This document shows, in pieces, positions 8,677 to 19,196 of a stretch of DNA of 64,000 nt (position 1 is its first letter; the number at the start of each line of letters is the position of its first letter). Position numbers and translations under genes: made by a program. Under the pieces are notes generated by a model. The model had not been told where the DNA came from, did not search any database, and saw only the letters and a list, made by a program, of their open reading frames with translations. The stretch covers positions 50,201-114,200 of the forward strand of contig JAUJNL010000010.1 in assembly GCA_030448185.1 (NCBI GenBank). Reading direction: 5' to 3'. This DNA comes from Cytophagales bacterium. Its GTDB lineage: Bacteria; Bacteroidota; Bacteroidia; Cytophagales; 172606-1.

Positions 8677-10587
8677 TTATCTCTTGGCCTGCAGAAACTG
8701 GCTTGCTTTCACCAGATTAATGAATTCGGCCCGGTACCCTTCTTCGTCCTTGCCCCGGGCTCCGGAAGCCATTTCTAATACCTCACTCACCGCGGCTTTC
8801 CCCTTAAATTCCGACTCGCGGAGCAGCAGGCCAAACTCAGCTACTGCTGCCGAAAAACGGAAGTTATCAGAGGTATTAGCCAGAGGAAGTTGACTATCTT
8901 TTACGGGATGTTCGATTAGTTGACTAACGTCGCTATCTGGCTTTTTATACCGCAATTTCAGGTTCAACCATTCACCAGCATGATTTTGTGCGGGTGCCGT
9001 ACTGTTTTGCTGGTATTTCAGCTTATCCACGGCGGCTACTTCTTCTTTACTCTCCGCCGGGATAATTTCATACAGTGCCGTAACGGTATGACCAGAACCC
9101 AGTTCACCGGCATCTTTCTTATCGTCATTAAATTCCTCGTTTCTCAATACGCGGTTCTCGTATCCGATCAGCCGGTACGCTTTTACCTGCGCCGGATTAA
9201 ACTCGATCTGCAGTTTTACGTCCTTGGCAATGGTAAACAGCGTACCGCCAAACTCATTTACAAACACTTTCCTTCCCTCTTGTATATTATCAATGTAAGC
9301 ATAATTGCCATTCCCTTTGTCGGCCAGCACCTCCATTTTGGAATCCTTATAGTTACCCATGCCAAAGCCTAATACCGTCAGAAATACGCCTGACTTCCGC
9401 TTTTCCTCAATCAGCCGTTCCATTTCGGCATCACTGGATACACCTACATTGAAATCTCCATCAGTAGCCAGAATTACCCGGTTGTTGCCTTCTTTTTTGA
9501 AATGTTCCAGGGCCGTCTGGTAAGCCAGTTTGATGCCGGCGCCTCCCGCCGTTGATCCTCCCGCTTCCAGCCGGCTGATGGCATCCATGATTTTGGTCTT
9601 TTCGTTGCCGGGAGTGGGCGGCAATACCAATCCGGCAGCACCCGCATACACCACTATTGCTACATGATCCTGGGGGCGGAGTTGTTCTACCAGCATGGCA
9701 AAAGAAGTCTTGACCAGGGGCAGTTTGTTAGGATCCTGCATCGAACCAGAGACATCCACCAGAAAAACCAGGTTAGAAGGTGGTAAGTTGTTCACGGGAA
9801 TTTCTTTACCCTGCAGCCCGATATGTACCAGGGAATGAGCTGCATTCCAGGGACAAGCCGATACTTCCGTATTGATGGAGAAAGGCGCCTCTCCGGCGGG
9901 CTGCGGATAATCGTAGGTGAAATAATTGATCATTTCTTCGATGCGCACGGCGTCCTTGGGTGGTTTTTGTCCCTGGTTAATAAACCGGCGAATATTGCTG
10001 TAAGAAGCCGCATCTACGTCAATGGAGAAAGTAGACAGCGGCTGTCGGGTGGCTTCCTGAAAAATGTTTTCGTGGATGGCATTATAAGCTTCCGTATTAT
10101 GCTCAGGCTGAAGCTGATCTGCCGGTATGGGAGGCGCAGACACTTCCCTGTCGTAAACAGCAGCAGGAGCAGCGGATCTTGCGTAACTTTTTGATTCTTT
10201 TACGGTACTAACGCCAGCTACTGAGCCAGTTATATCCCTTTTCTGCTGGGTTCCATATCCGATTACAACCACCTCATTCAGGGCTACGGCATCCGCCTTC
10301 ATTTTAACGTTGATCGTCGTCCGTTCACCGACTTTGACCTTTTGGGTAACATACCCGATATAACTGAATTCCAGTACGGCTTTAGAGTCCAGAACTGTTA
10401 TGGCGTATTCTCCCTTTTCGTCGGTAGTAGTATGACGAGAAGTACCTTTTACTTTTACCATTACGCCGGACAGGGCAGAACCATCATCTGCCCAGGTAAC
10501 TTTTCCCGTAATGGTTCTTTCCTGGGAAAGCCAAAAGCTCAGAAAGGAAATGGAGAACAGCACGGAGGTGAGGAGAATTTTAAACAT
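8677..10587 (-). CDS. VWA-domain surface protein with CarbopepD and TonB-plug-like N-terminus
   Basis: A 636-residue exported protein. Residues 1-20 form a signal peptide. Residues 24-98 are a CarbopepD-reg-like beta-sandwich (TITGKVTWADDGSALSGV...). Residues 101-124 carry ALNEVVVIGYGTQ and RDITGSVA, as at the CarbopepD/plug junction of SusC-type receptors. Residues 170-260 match the N-terminal YfbK-type region. Residues 272-450 are the von Willebrand factor A domain with the metal site DVSGSM (278-283), a Thr in GGSTAGGAG and LATDGDF. The remainder matches the DUF3520-type C-terminus. It is divergent from a sigma/anti-sigma operon whose second gene carries the same CarbopepD and NEVVV signature. 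Confidence 0.85.
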   Translation of the reverse strand: MFKILLTSVLFSISFLSFWLSQERTITGKVTWADDGSALSGVMVKVKGTSRHTTTDEKGEYAITVLDSKAVLEFSYIGYVTQKVKVGERTTINVKMKADAVALNEVVVIGYGTQQKRDITGSVAGVSTVKESKSYARSAAPAAVYDREVSAPPIPADQLQPEHNTEAYNAIHENIFQEATRQPLSTFSIDVDAASYSNIRRFINQGQKPPKDAVRIEEMINYFTYDYPQPAGEAPFSINTEVSACPWNAAHSLVHIGLQGKEIPVNNLPPSNLVFLVDVSGSMQDPNKLPLVKTSFAMLVEQLRPQDHVAIVVYAGAAGLVLPPTPGNEKTKIMDAISRLEAGGSTAGGAGIKLAYQTALEHFKKEGNNRVILATDGDFNVGVSSDAEMERLIEEKRKSGVFLTVLGFGMGNYKDSKMEVLADKGNGNYAYIDNIQEGRKVFVNEFGGTLFTIAKDVKLQIEFNPAQVKAYRLIGYENRVLRNEEFNDDKKDAGELGSGHTVTALYEIIPAESKEEVAAVDKLKYQQNSTAPAQNHAGEWLNLKLRYKKPDSDVSQLIEHPVKDSQLPLANTSDNFRFSAAVAEFGLLLRESEFKGKAAVSEVLEMASGARGKDEEGYRAEFINLVKASQFLQAKR

Positions 10588-10810
10588 AGTCGTATCTTTT
10601 TCTCATGGATGCGCAGGGCAGGATTATTCCATAAAGACTCGCCTGATTTTGGGTAAATTGGGACAAAACCAGGAGCATAAGGACAAAGCATTAAAAAAAA
10701 CACCCGTATTTTATGGAAAATTACCCGCACGTGCATCCTATTATGTCAGACAATCAAATGCAGGTGTCAATCAGCCGGTTTGTTTACCTTACCGGGCCTA
10801 TCAGCGGAAC

Positions 10811-11389
10811 ATGATTTTTAGACGCTTCTTTAAGAAAGATCCATTAGACGACGCCGGGCTCATCCAGTTATATAAAAAAACGGGTGACCTGAAAGTGTTG
10901 GGTGAGTTGTATGACCGTTACCTGCATCTGATTTATGGCGTTTGTCTCAAATACCTGCGCGACGAAGAAGAAAGTAAAGATGCAACGATGCAGGTATTCG
11001 AAAAATTGATTGGGGAACTCAGGGAACACGAAGTCAGTAATTTTAAAAGCTGGCTGCATACCTTAGCCCGTAATCACTGTCTGATGCAATTGCGATCCCG
11101 CAAGTTCAAAGATGGCAAGAACCTGGAACGGATCAATTGGGGGGAGGATATGGAAACGGACATCGGGGAGCATCCTGATTACGAAGACCGGGAAGAAGAC
11201 CTGCAACGGATGGAACGCGGGCTGGACCACCTGCCTCCCGAACAGCGGCAATGCCTGCAACTGTTTTACTTGGACCAGAAAAGCTATAAAGAGATTTCCG
11301 ATCTTACCGGGTATGACTTCAAGCAGGTAAAAAGTTATATTCAGAACGGTAAACGGAATTTAAAAATTTACCTGGAAAAACAACCATGA
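10811..11389 (+). CDS. ECF-type RNA polymerase sigma factor
   Basis: A 192-residue sigma-70 family protein. Region 2 is visible as LYDRYLHLIYGVCLKYLRDEEESKDATMQVF, with the typical FKSWLHTLARNHCLMQLR, and region 4 as LPPEQRQCLQLFYLDQKSYKEISDLTGY. The start at 10811 (MIFRRFFKKDP) is the first Met that gives a normal N-terminus; the frame is open 300 bp further upstream but without similarity. The gene overlaps the next one by 4 bp (ATGA), so the two are translationally coupled and form a sigma/anti-sigma unit. Confidence 0.9.
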   Translation: MIFRRFFKKDPLDDAGLIQLYKKTGDLKVLGELYDRYLHLIYGVCLKYLRDEEESKDATMQVFEKLIGELREHEVSNFKSWLHTLARNHCLMQLRSRKFKDGKNLERINWGEDMETDIGEHPDYEDREEDLQRMERGLDHLPPEQRQCLQLFYLDQKSYKEISDLTGYDFKQVKSYIQNGKRNLKIYLEKQP

Positions 11390-12699
11390 CCAAGCGTAAT
11401 ATACCAGCCCGGTATGCCCAAAAGCACCTTGCGCCGGGGCTGATCGAGCAATACCTATTTGGGAAACTACCGGAAAGAGCCCGTAACCGGGTCGAAAGGC
11501 ATCTGGTGGAATGTGATCTGTGTTCAGACGCCGTGGAAGGACTTTCGGAACAAAGTAATTCCGCTAAAACCATTTTAGCCCTGGAAGAACTGCGCCTGCG
11601 GGTTGACAAGCGCGTCAACGGACGTAGATTCGTCCTGCCTTTTGGCATACAGCCTTTTGCCGTGGCAGCTTCCATTATTCTGTTGCTCTCCAGTACGCTG
11701 GCCGTCTGGCTCACCATGCATTATCAGGAGAAAGAAGTGGCTGGTCAACGGGTTGCACCTATGGCTCAACTGGAACCCAAACCCGTACCACCGGAGACAT
11801 CCGTTTTTCCTGGGCCGGCAGCACCAACCTCCATACCCGCCCAACCATCCGGTAGACCTTCCCTTTCCAAGGCAGAATCCGATTATAATTCAGCCGGTAA
11901 GCAGAGCCTGATGGACCGGCCTGCACCTACGGGCAAAAAAACGGAGAATATAGCTCGGCCAGCGTATACCGAACCGGTGGCTTCTGCCAAACCTAAAAAA
12001 CAGGCAGTGGAGCAAAAACGGGCAAACGATTCGGCCATTGTCCGCCAGCAGCCCGAACCCGTGTCCATGCAGAGTAAAGAACCTTTACTTGCCTCAAAAG
12101 ACGCTCTATACGGTGGGAAGGAAGTAAAAGGCAGGGTAGTAGATGCCGAGGGAGGGATGGCGCTTCCGGGGGTTAGGGTCATTGTGAAAGGTTCCGACAA
12201 AAGTGTGTTGACCGACACCAACGGTCAGTTTACCATTCAGGCTCCGGACACCGCCCGCCTGGTTTTCCAGTTTATCGGAATGATTCCCGTGGAGCAACCA
12301 GTTGCGTCAGCCGGAGCATTGCAGGTTACGATGGAGGCTGATAGGCAGGCCCTCAACGAAGTAGTGGTGGTAGGCTACGGCGCACCCGGCAGCCCGGAAG
12401 AAGCATTCCGGAATGCTACGCCTCAGGGAGGAATGAACCAGTTTAGCCGTTACGTCCGGGAAAACCTGAGGCTGCCCGACAGCGTGAAGACCCAAAAGAA
12501 GGAAGCAGTAGTAAAACTGGAATGTGTGGTTTTGCCGGATGGCAGCCTGACTAATTTTACCATTAAAAAAGGGGCCGGTGATGCTTTTGACCGGGAAGCC
12601 ATTCGCGTGATCAAGGAAGGTCCCCGCTGGGAACCCGCCCGGCAGGATGGCAAAGCAGTACCCAGCCGGGTAACGGTTAAAGTTCCGTTCAAGGACTAA
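11386..12699 (+). CDS. Anti-sigma factor with zinc finger, CarbopepD module and TonB C-terminal domain
   Basis: A 437-residue membrane protein. Cytoplasmic residues 15-60 hold the zinc-binding anti-sigma motif HxxxCxxC (His39, Cys43, Cys46). A single membrane helix spans about 86-108. A Pro/Lys-rich periplasmic linker follows. About 245-320 is a CarbopepD-reg-like domain (VKGRVVDAEGGMALPGVRV), followed by ALNEVVVVGYGAPG. About 350-437 is a TonB/energy-transducer C-terminal domain (VVLPDGSLTNFTIKKGAG, DREAIRVIKEGPRWEPA). The fusion suggests that a periplasmic signal from a TonB-dependent or CarbopepD-bearing partner reaches the coupled sigma factor; this is inference. Confidence 0.85.
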   Translation: MTKRNIPARYAQKHLAPGLIEQYLFGKLPERARNRVERHLVECDLCSDAVEGLSEQSNSAKTILALEELRLRVDKRVNGRRFVLPFGIQPFAVAASIILLLSSTLAVWLTMHYQEKEVAGQRVAPMAQLEPKPVPPETSVFPGPAAPTSIPAQPSGRPSLSKAESDYNSAGKQSLMDRPAPTGKKTENIARPAYTEPVASAKPKKQAVEQKRANDSAIVRQQPEPVSMQSKEPLLASKDALYGGKEVKGRVVDAEGGMALPGVRVIVKGSDKSVLTDTNGQFTIQAPDTARLVFQFIGMIPVEQPVASAGALQVTMEADRQALNEVVVVGYGAPGSPEEAFRNATPQGGMNQFSRYVRENLRLPDSVKTQKKEAVVKLECVVLPDGSLTNFTIKKGAGDAFDREAIRVIKEGPRWEPARQDGKAVPSRVTVKVPFKD

Positions 12700-12937
12700 A
12701 AGGAAGCGGACTATCGATACCGTTCCTCCCTGATGATAAAACCCTGGGACGGACGGGTAAGCCATATAAAAATTTATAGATTCTTCGTCAGTATTTTAAT
12801 AAACCCTCCGCGCGCTTTTAGAGTTAAAAGAAGACCTATCCTGTCCGAAAATTAAGTATTCAAGCGGGGAGGTGCGGGGCATGTATGCCCGAAATTCTGG
12901 TCATTTTCAAAATAGCTTCATAAAAACAGCGGGCCCT

Positions 12938-14202
12938 ATGGAAAATCACCCAGTTGTTATTATCGGTGGCGGAATGGCGGGCCTGACTTGCGCCAGTTAC
13001 CTGGTTGGGTATGGCATTATCCCTACCATTATAGAAGCAGCCGAGAGTCCGGGGGACGGATTCATACTGACCGGATGGAAGGTTTTCTGCTGGACCGGGG
13101 TTTTCGGGTGCTCCTCACAGCCTACCCGGGAAACCAGGAAGCTGCTTAACTATGAGGCCTTGCAACTGCGTAACTTCCGGTCGGGGGGCCATGATCCGGA
13201 TGAACGGTAAGCTGGTGAAAATGCCCAATCCCCTGCGTGAGCCTCTTTCTATGCCTCAGGCCGCAATTTCTCCGGTAGGAAGCCTGTCCGATAAATTCAA
13301 TATCATGCGGCTCGTCCAGGAGCTTGAAGGACTGGCGGAAGAAGCCATCTGGCAGGAACCGGCTATCAGTACCATTGCTTACCTGAGCCGCTACGGTTGG
13401 AGCGAAAAAATGATCAAAACCTTCTTTCAGCCTTTTCTCGGCGGTATATTTCTGGAAAAGGAACTCATTACCTCCAGTAATTTTTTCCGGTTTGTATTTC
13501 AGCAGTTTTACCGGGGCGACGCCGCCCTGCCAGCTCGCGGCATGCAAGCCATTCCGGAACAGGTAGCCAGTACTTTGCCACCAGGTTGCCTGCAGTTAAA
13601 CAGGCGGGTGGAGGCACTGGAAGGAAACACAATCTGGATGGAAAATGGTGAACGGATGGAAGCGCAAGCAGTAGTGTTGGCCACAGATGCCGCCACTAAG
13701 GCAAAACTACTCCATGAACGTGGAGAAATCACCTTCAACCAAACTACGTGTCTGTACTTTGAGGCGCCGGTTTCGCCTCTTGATTCTCGAATGCTGGTAT
13801 TAAATGCTGATTCCCAGAGCCTGATCAATCACCTGTGCGTGCCGAGGACATTGCTCCCGGATATGCGCCGGAGGGCAAAAGCCTGATTTCGGTAAACCTG
13901 CTGGTCAGGCCAACGTACCCGATGACCAGCTATTCCATTCATCCAGGTTGAGCTGACGGGCTGGTTCGGTGATCAGGTCCGGCAGTGGCGTCACCTGAAA
14001 ACATACCCGGTTCCGGGAGGCTTTACCCCGGTTCACGGCTGAACAGCCCGCTATCAAATCCTTACGGATAGACGAAAACCGGTTCTGCTGCGGAGATGCC
14101 GTAGCGTATCCTTCGTTGAATGCCGCCATGCGTACCGTGTGCATGGTGGCTAATATGCTTATTGAGCGCCGAAAACGCGTAGCCTTATCCCAAAAGACTT
14201 AA
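12938..14202 (+). CDS. FAD-dependent oxidoreductase / amine-oxidase-like protein, frameshifted
   Basis: The N-terminus MENHPVVIIGGGMAGLTCASYL is a classic dinucleotide-binding GxGxxG/A motif, followed by a phytoene-desaturase-like body (MPNPLREPLSMPQAAI, SRYGWSEKMIKTFFQPFLGG, NSFFRFVF-type segment, ALPARGMQAIPEQ, VVLATDA). The C-terminus, in another frame, is ENRFCCGDAVAYPSLNAAMRTV, the usual second FAD contact. Shifts occur near 13060-13170, 13850, 13930 and 14045. The start at 12938 is chosen for the Rossmann motif. The substrate is unknown. Confidence 0.75.
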
Positions 14203-14322
14203 AAATTATAAAAAAAGACTGAAAGCTAAAGAAGAGTAGTATTTGAAATCCTCTGGGAAGAAATCCTGTATGAAGATACGTTTTGTTTTGGTTCCCGCTA
14301 TTCCTTCCACTTCCCGCCATTT

Positions 14323-15401
14323 ATGAACCTGTTTATCTACGGTGCTTATGGTTACACGGGTGAATTGATTGCCCGTCAGGCTGCTAAAAAAGGCTACTTT
14401 CCGTTTTTGGGGGGCCGCGATAAGGAAAAAGCTACGTAAACTGAAGCCCACGAACTCCATTGCATTACATAGCCTTTCCGCTGGAGGATACCGAGGCCCT
14501 CGACCGTGTACTCAGTGAATTTGACATTGTACTGAATTGTGCCGGTCCCTTCTCCCAGACGGTACGCCCCATGGCAGAATCCTGTTTGCGCAACAAAGTG
14601 CACTATCTTGATATTACGGGTGAAATCGGTGTGTTTGAGTGGTTTGTCACCAAAAACGCAGAGGCGAAAGAAACGAACATTGTACTCTTGCCCGGAGTAG
14701 GCTTCGACGTAGTGCCTACGGACTGCCTGGCCTTTTTCTCAAAAAAACAGTTACCGGACGCTACCCACCTGGAACTTGCCTTTCAGGGCGTGCAACAATG
14801 TCAAAAGGCACGGCCCTGACCATGCTTGAAAATATTGACCAGGGCGGCACCATCCGGTCTGCAGGTAAGTTGCGCAAGGTTCCGGCGGCCTATCAGGTCC
14901 GCGAAATTCCTTTTACCGGTGGTCAGACCAAATTGGCCGTAACCATTCCCGGGGTGACGTATCCACCGCCTCACAGTACCCGGATTCCTAATATTCAGGT
15001 ATATACGGCCATTGGGGAAAAACACTGAAATTTCTAAAAACCCTCGCTATATCGGATGGCTGCTTAAATCATCGCCGGTACAGCGCTACCCGCAATCAGG
15101 TTGAGCAGAAAGTAAAGGGTCCGGACGAAACCAAACGGAAGACCGGAAGTCCTTTATCTGGGGGTGAAGTACGCAATGCCGCCGGACAAACTGTGACGGC
15201 GCGTCTTCAAACGCCGGAAGGCTACCGACTAACCGTGCTGACTGCCCTGAAAGCCGGAAAAAGTTAATCAGTTCTGATTCCGCCGGGTTCCACACGCCAG
15301 CTACCGCCTTTGGCCATGATTTCATTACGGAAATAGAGGGAGTCAAACGCGAAGGCCCTTCCGTAAGTAAGGATCAGACTCTATTACAGTTCCGGTTCTG
15401 A
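14323..15401 (+). CDS. Saccharopine-dehydrogenase-like NADP-binding protein, frameshifted
   Basis: The N-terminus MNLFIYGAYGYTGELIARQA has the GxxGxxG nucleotide-binding loop of the saccharopine dehydrogenase / trans-acting enoyl reductase family. The body reads EFDIVLNCAGPFSQTV, HYLDITGE and LLPGVGFDVVPTDCLA, then after a shift GTALTMLENIDQGG, and ends GFHTPATAFGHDFITEIEGV. Frame changes lie near 14430, 14800, 15025 and 15265. The chemistry is unknown; relatives are annotated as membrane-associated short-chain reductases. It follows the FAD oxidoreductase on the same strand, 120 bp away. Confidence 0.75.
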
Positions 15402-15565
15402 TTAGCTGCCTCCACATAGAAGAGATTTCGAATTCCTTTAAGGCTACTAATGTCTATAGGTAATTAGTGTTTGCCAACTATTAACCTTCGCTGCGTATCA
15501 GTCCAAGTCAGGTTGTTATCCCATCCGTCCTACCAACCCATAGTATTCATCTCACTTTTACATTC

Positions 15566-17313
15566 ATGCAGATTGCCATTGTGCTTGGCTTGCTGATTAT
15601 TGCCATTGTCCTGTTTGCTACCGAAAAATTATCCGTTGACGTAGTTACCCTGTTATTGATTATTGTCCTTACCCTTACTGAATCCTAACCCCGGAAGAAG
15701 CCTTTCGGGCTTCAGCAGTGATTTTATCATTATATACTGGCAGTCTTTATTATCAGCGGCGCCTTTGCAGGACACCGGTGTACTTGACAACGTAAGTGCC
15801 CAGTTTACCAAGATTAAGATCAAGAATGCGGGAATACTGATGGTCATTATTATGGCCGTTACTGGGTCAGTTTCCGCCTTTATGAATAATACCACGGTAA
15901 CGGCACTTTTTCTGGGCCCGCTTACCAGCCTGTGCCGCAAACCGTCTATCAATCCTTCAAAATTGTTGATGCCCCTGGCCTATGCCTCCATTTTGGGCGG
16001 TACCTGCACGGTTATCGGCACCTCTACCAATGTGGCCGTCAGTGGTTTTATCAGCAAGGCAGGCATAGACCTGATCAGCATGTTTGAGCTGCTACCCATT
16101 GGCCTGATTCTTTTGGAGCGGGAATTGCTTATATGTTGGTAATTGGCAAGCGAATGTTGCCCGAAAACCCAGTAACCAACCTTACGGATCAATACGCAGT
16201 GAGGGGTTATCTGTCCGAAATCATGGTGACTGATAATTCGCCCCTGATTGGCCAGCACGTTTTTGAATCAGACCTGAGTAAAATGAACTTTACCATCCTG
16301 CGGGTCATCCGCAAGGGCAGGACCTTCATGCCTACATCTACTACGCAGATCAAGCAAAACGATGTGATGTTGGTAGAAGGCCGGATTGATGAGTTGATTA
16401 AGGTGAAAGAAACCGAAGGAATTGAGATCAAAGCGGACCTGCTGGCCGAGGAATTACAGAATGAAGACTTGCAACTAGCAGAGGTGATTATCACGCCCCG
16501 TTCCAATGTGATTAACTGTACCTTTCAAGCAGGCTCATTCCTCCAAAAATACGGCTTGAAAGTGCTGGCCCTACACGGCAGCGCGTTATTTCAGGAGAAA
16601 ATAAAAGATATTCCGTTGGCTATGGGCGACGTATTACTGGTACAGGGCCCTACCGAACGCATTGAGGGTGGCCAGAGCAACCAGGGGATTTCTATGATTC
16701 CGTGGCCAGTTTGCCCCCGTTTTATAAAAAAGGCGGGGCCTGATCACGATTGGGGCATTTATGGCAGCCATTGCGCTGAATATTGCCGGCGTAGTTCCTC
16801 TTTCCATTAGCTTTCTGGCGGCAGCGCTGGTAGTAGCCTTTGTAAACAAGTATACTCCGCAGAAGGCCTACAACCAGGTAGACTGGCGGCTGCTGATCCT
16901 GATCGGCGGCATGAGCGCTTTTGGCGTGGCGATGGAAAACGGGTGCGTCGAAATTTCTGGCCGGTTACATCGTGGACCTGCTCCAGCCCACGGCAGTATT
17001 TCGATGCTGGCCGGCTTTGTAGTTCTTCACCATTATTTTGACCCAACCCATGTCCAATGCCGCTGCCGCATTGGTGGTGCTGCCCGTAGCGTTACAAGTA
17101 GCCGCGCAGCTTCAGCTCAGTCCGCGGCCGTTTGCCATTGCAATCATGCTCGGGGCGTCTGTCTCACTGATCACGCCTTTGAACCATCCTGCATTCTGGT
17201 GTATGGTCCCGGCAAAATACCGTTTCAAGGACTTTATGAAGATCGGTTTACCTTTGACACTGATGCTGGCCGCAATTATTGTGCTGCTGGTGCCGGTCAT
17301 CTGGAAGATGTAG
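15566..17313 (+). CDS. SLC13-family anion permease with two RCK-C (TrkA-C) domains, frameshifted
   Basis: An inner-membrane transporter of the divalent anion:Na+ symporter / CitT type. The start at 15566 gives a membrane helix MQIAIVLGLLIIAIVLF. The first transport half includes SAFMNNTTVTALFLGPL and the signature GGTCTVIGTSTNVAVSGF. A cytoplasmic middle holds two RCK-C domains (VRGYLSEIMVTDNSPLIG, NDVMLVEGRIDEL; AEVIITPRSNVINCTF, GDVLLVQGP). The last half ends TQPMSNAAAALVVLPVAL and VSLITPLNHPAFWCM. Frame breaks occur near 15685, 15745, 16110, 16680, 16940 and 17030. The substrate is probably sulfate or a dicarboxylate. Confidence 0.8.
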
Positions 17314-17316
17314 TTG

Positions 17317-17353
17317 CGCTTTCGATGCTCGATATCTGATTTTGATATTCGAT
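17317..17353. repeat. ATCGAA/TTCGAT-type degenerate intergenic tract
   Basis: Short words TTCGATGCTCGATATC and GATATTCGATGC follow each other directly after the SLC13 stop. Similar tracts occur at 26278-26318, 26443-26473, 39958-39972 and 49697-49732, always between genes or at a gene end. Confidence 0.5.
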
Positions 17354-17501
17354 GCTAAAAATTTATGTTCATAAGCACCAGGTCTGAATGAGTTATGAAA
17401 TGGCCTCCAGATAAGTCTTTTGTATTCGAAGACTTAGTCATTATCCATTTTCAATTGTCTATTGTCCATTTACTTAACAGATTTTACTCCTTGACCACAG
17501 G

Positions 17502-17543
17502 GCATAAAAAAGCTGATTTCCGTAGAAATCAGCTTTTTTTATG
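17502..17543. terminator. Bidirectional rho-independent terminator
   Basis: Arms CATAAAAAAGCTGATTTC (17502-17519) and its inverse (17525-17543) form a perfect stem with a CGTA-type loop and A/T tracts on both sides. It sits between the convergent SLC13 and DUF892 genes and can serve both. Confidence 0.85.
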
Positions 17544-17630
17544 CTTGGTACCGAAGTACCGGAGTTGCTGAAGATGGAGTAAACAAATTTAATCTAACTT
17601 ATGCACTCATTAACTCTTCCGCTCAACAAC

Positions 17631-18473
17631 TTACGTGGTCGTGTACTGTTCACGAACGCCACCAGTAAGGGGATCACTGGAAGTAGGGGTAGTTCTGGTC
17701 TTGGCAGTGGTGCGTTGGGTAGTACCAGTAGTACTTGTCTGCTGATCTTGACCAGAAAACTGATTAATCGTGGAACGAACCGTTTCCGCCAATCCGCCCA
17801 GCTGGCTACCGTACTGGTTAAGTAAGGTACTGGCGTTATCAGCAATCCAGCGGCGGGTTTGCATGCCGCTGTTTGGCGCGAGCAGCATACCAATAGCTAC
17901 CCCAGCTGCAGCGCCCATCAGTACGCCCGGTACGGAAATAAGTCCCTCGGAGGAACTGCTACTGCTGCTATACTCACCCATTACCTCTACTGCTTTGGCA
18001 TTTACCATGCCTTCGGCAATGGCAGTAAGCTTACGGTCGGCCGCATACTCTTCATTCAAAGAAGCCTGTAAAAGCTGTACTGCCTTCTGGTCACGCAGCA
18101 GATTGGCATAGGCAATCAGGGTACCATAGGAAGCGATCTCGTAGTGCTCAATTTTCTGAGCAGCGCCAATCATACCGGCATCTATCACGTCATCATCTCC
18201 ACTGGCACTGATGATTTCCTGTCCTTCAACGATCAGGGCCGTAAGTGCTTTGGAAGTTTCCCCTTTCGGGCTTTCTCCCAGGGAGTTAAAGATTTGATCC
18301 AGGCGGCTGATCTGATTCTGCGTTTCGGAGCGGTGTTGCTGAAAGGCCAGACGGAGTTGCTGGTTCTGCGCATTGGACTCCATTTTGCTCAGGCCTGCCA
18401 AAATCTGGTTTTCGGCGCTGTATACCTCCCGTAACTGGTTGACATACAAGTTTCTCAGCGTTTCAAGTCTCAT
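17631..18473 (-). CDS. DUF892 (YciE/YciF ferritin-like) protein fused to a YtxH-like tail
   Basis: A 280-residue protein. Residues 1-160 are a four-helix DUF892 ferritin-like domain (NLYVNQLREVYSAENQILAG, IGAAQKIEHYEIASYGTLIA, LNEEYAADRKLTAIAEG) with the Glu/His residues expected for a di-metal centre. After a Ser-rich linker (SSSSSS) there is a glycine-rich hydrophobic helix (VLMGAAAGVAIGMLLAPNSG), the hallmark of YtxH proteins, and a Thr/Gln-rich low-complexity tail. The start at 18473 (MRLETLRNLYV) is the family start. It is probably a stress protein, as YciE/F relatives are; the YtxH helix may tether it to a membrane. Confidence 0.8.
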   Translation of the reverse strand: MRLETLRNLYVNQLREVYSAENQILAGLSKMESNAQNQQLRLAFQQHRSETQNQISRLDQIFNSLGESPKGETSKALTALIVEGQEIISASGDDDVIDAGMIGAAQKIEHYEIASYGTLIAYANLLRDQKAVQLLQASLNEEYAADRKLTAIAEGMVNAKAVEVMGEYSSSSSSSEGLISVPGVLMGAAAGVAIGMLLAPNSGMQTRRWIADNASTLLNQYGSQLGGLAETVRSTINQFSGQDQQTSTTGTTQRTTAKTRTTPTSSDPLTGGVREQYTTT

Positions 18474-18648
18474 AAAGGAATGTCTTTGGGGTTTATACGA
18501 TAAGGTTGGATACGTGCCCGCCGGGGAAAAGATGCTCAAAGAAGTAATTTTTGACAATTATTTTTTACCGTGTATAAACAGGCACTGCAGAAGCTTCTTT
18601 TCGTACTTCTCAAAAGGAAATGGGCTATTTTAGCCGTATCAGTAACGT

Positions 18649-18949
18649 TTATAAATAAGTCCGGTACGCTTCATCGGTGAACGTCCAGGGGGTTTTTAAA
18701 TGCGATTCAGTCCGATAAGAGCGCATGAGCCAGGCGAATGTAACCGCTGGGCCGATCACCGGAACTGAACATAAACTCTTAAAAGAGTACTTGCCCAAAA
18801 TCTCTTTTAAATCACCTGCAGGTCCGATCAGAGACAGCAGACAGCACCTTGTACCATCCCAGCACACTCTTAAAGTCCAACAAAGCGGACAGAAAATTAT
18901 TGGTCGGAAAAAGCAAAACGGCCATTATAAGGTTGTTTTCGCCCTTCAT
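18649..18949 (-). CDS. Possible hypothetical protein with one frameshift
   Basis: Two minus-strand frames join near 18825 into about 99 residues: MKGENNLIMAVLLFPTNNF, then after the shift LIGPAGDLKEILGKYSF, VPVIGPAVTFAWLMRSYR and the end TPWTFTDEAYRTYL. The Trp/Tyr-rich end and hydrophobic middle look protein-like, but I recognise no family. The plus strand here is also open (18849-19091), so coding is uncertain. The rest of 18474-19196 shows nothing I can support. Confidence 0.25.
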
Positions 18950-19196
18950 GGACTTCCTGCTAGCGGCTCAGGGCTGCTATGCGCCCATATATGCCGGAAA
19001 ACCCTTATGCATGCTATCGGGCAGGAGTTTATTTTTTTGGGCGGGAAGTAGAATATTATTCACGGAAATACTACATTACTACGAAGAATAAAGGCATTTG
19101 TGCTAATTACCAGCATAAAAAAATCTGGCAAAAGCCACCGATATTTACAATGAGCAATCCCAAAATTTTATCCATTCAATACTAATCACCACTACG

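Noticed and set aside
15566..17313. Several separate transport genes
   Set aside because: The segments are successive parts of one SLC13/RCK protein in different frames.
18849..19091. Plus-strand ORF with hydrophobic end (MDFLLAAQGCYAPIYAG)
   Set aside because: No similarity, overlaps a better but still weak minus-strand frame, and has no supporting context.
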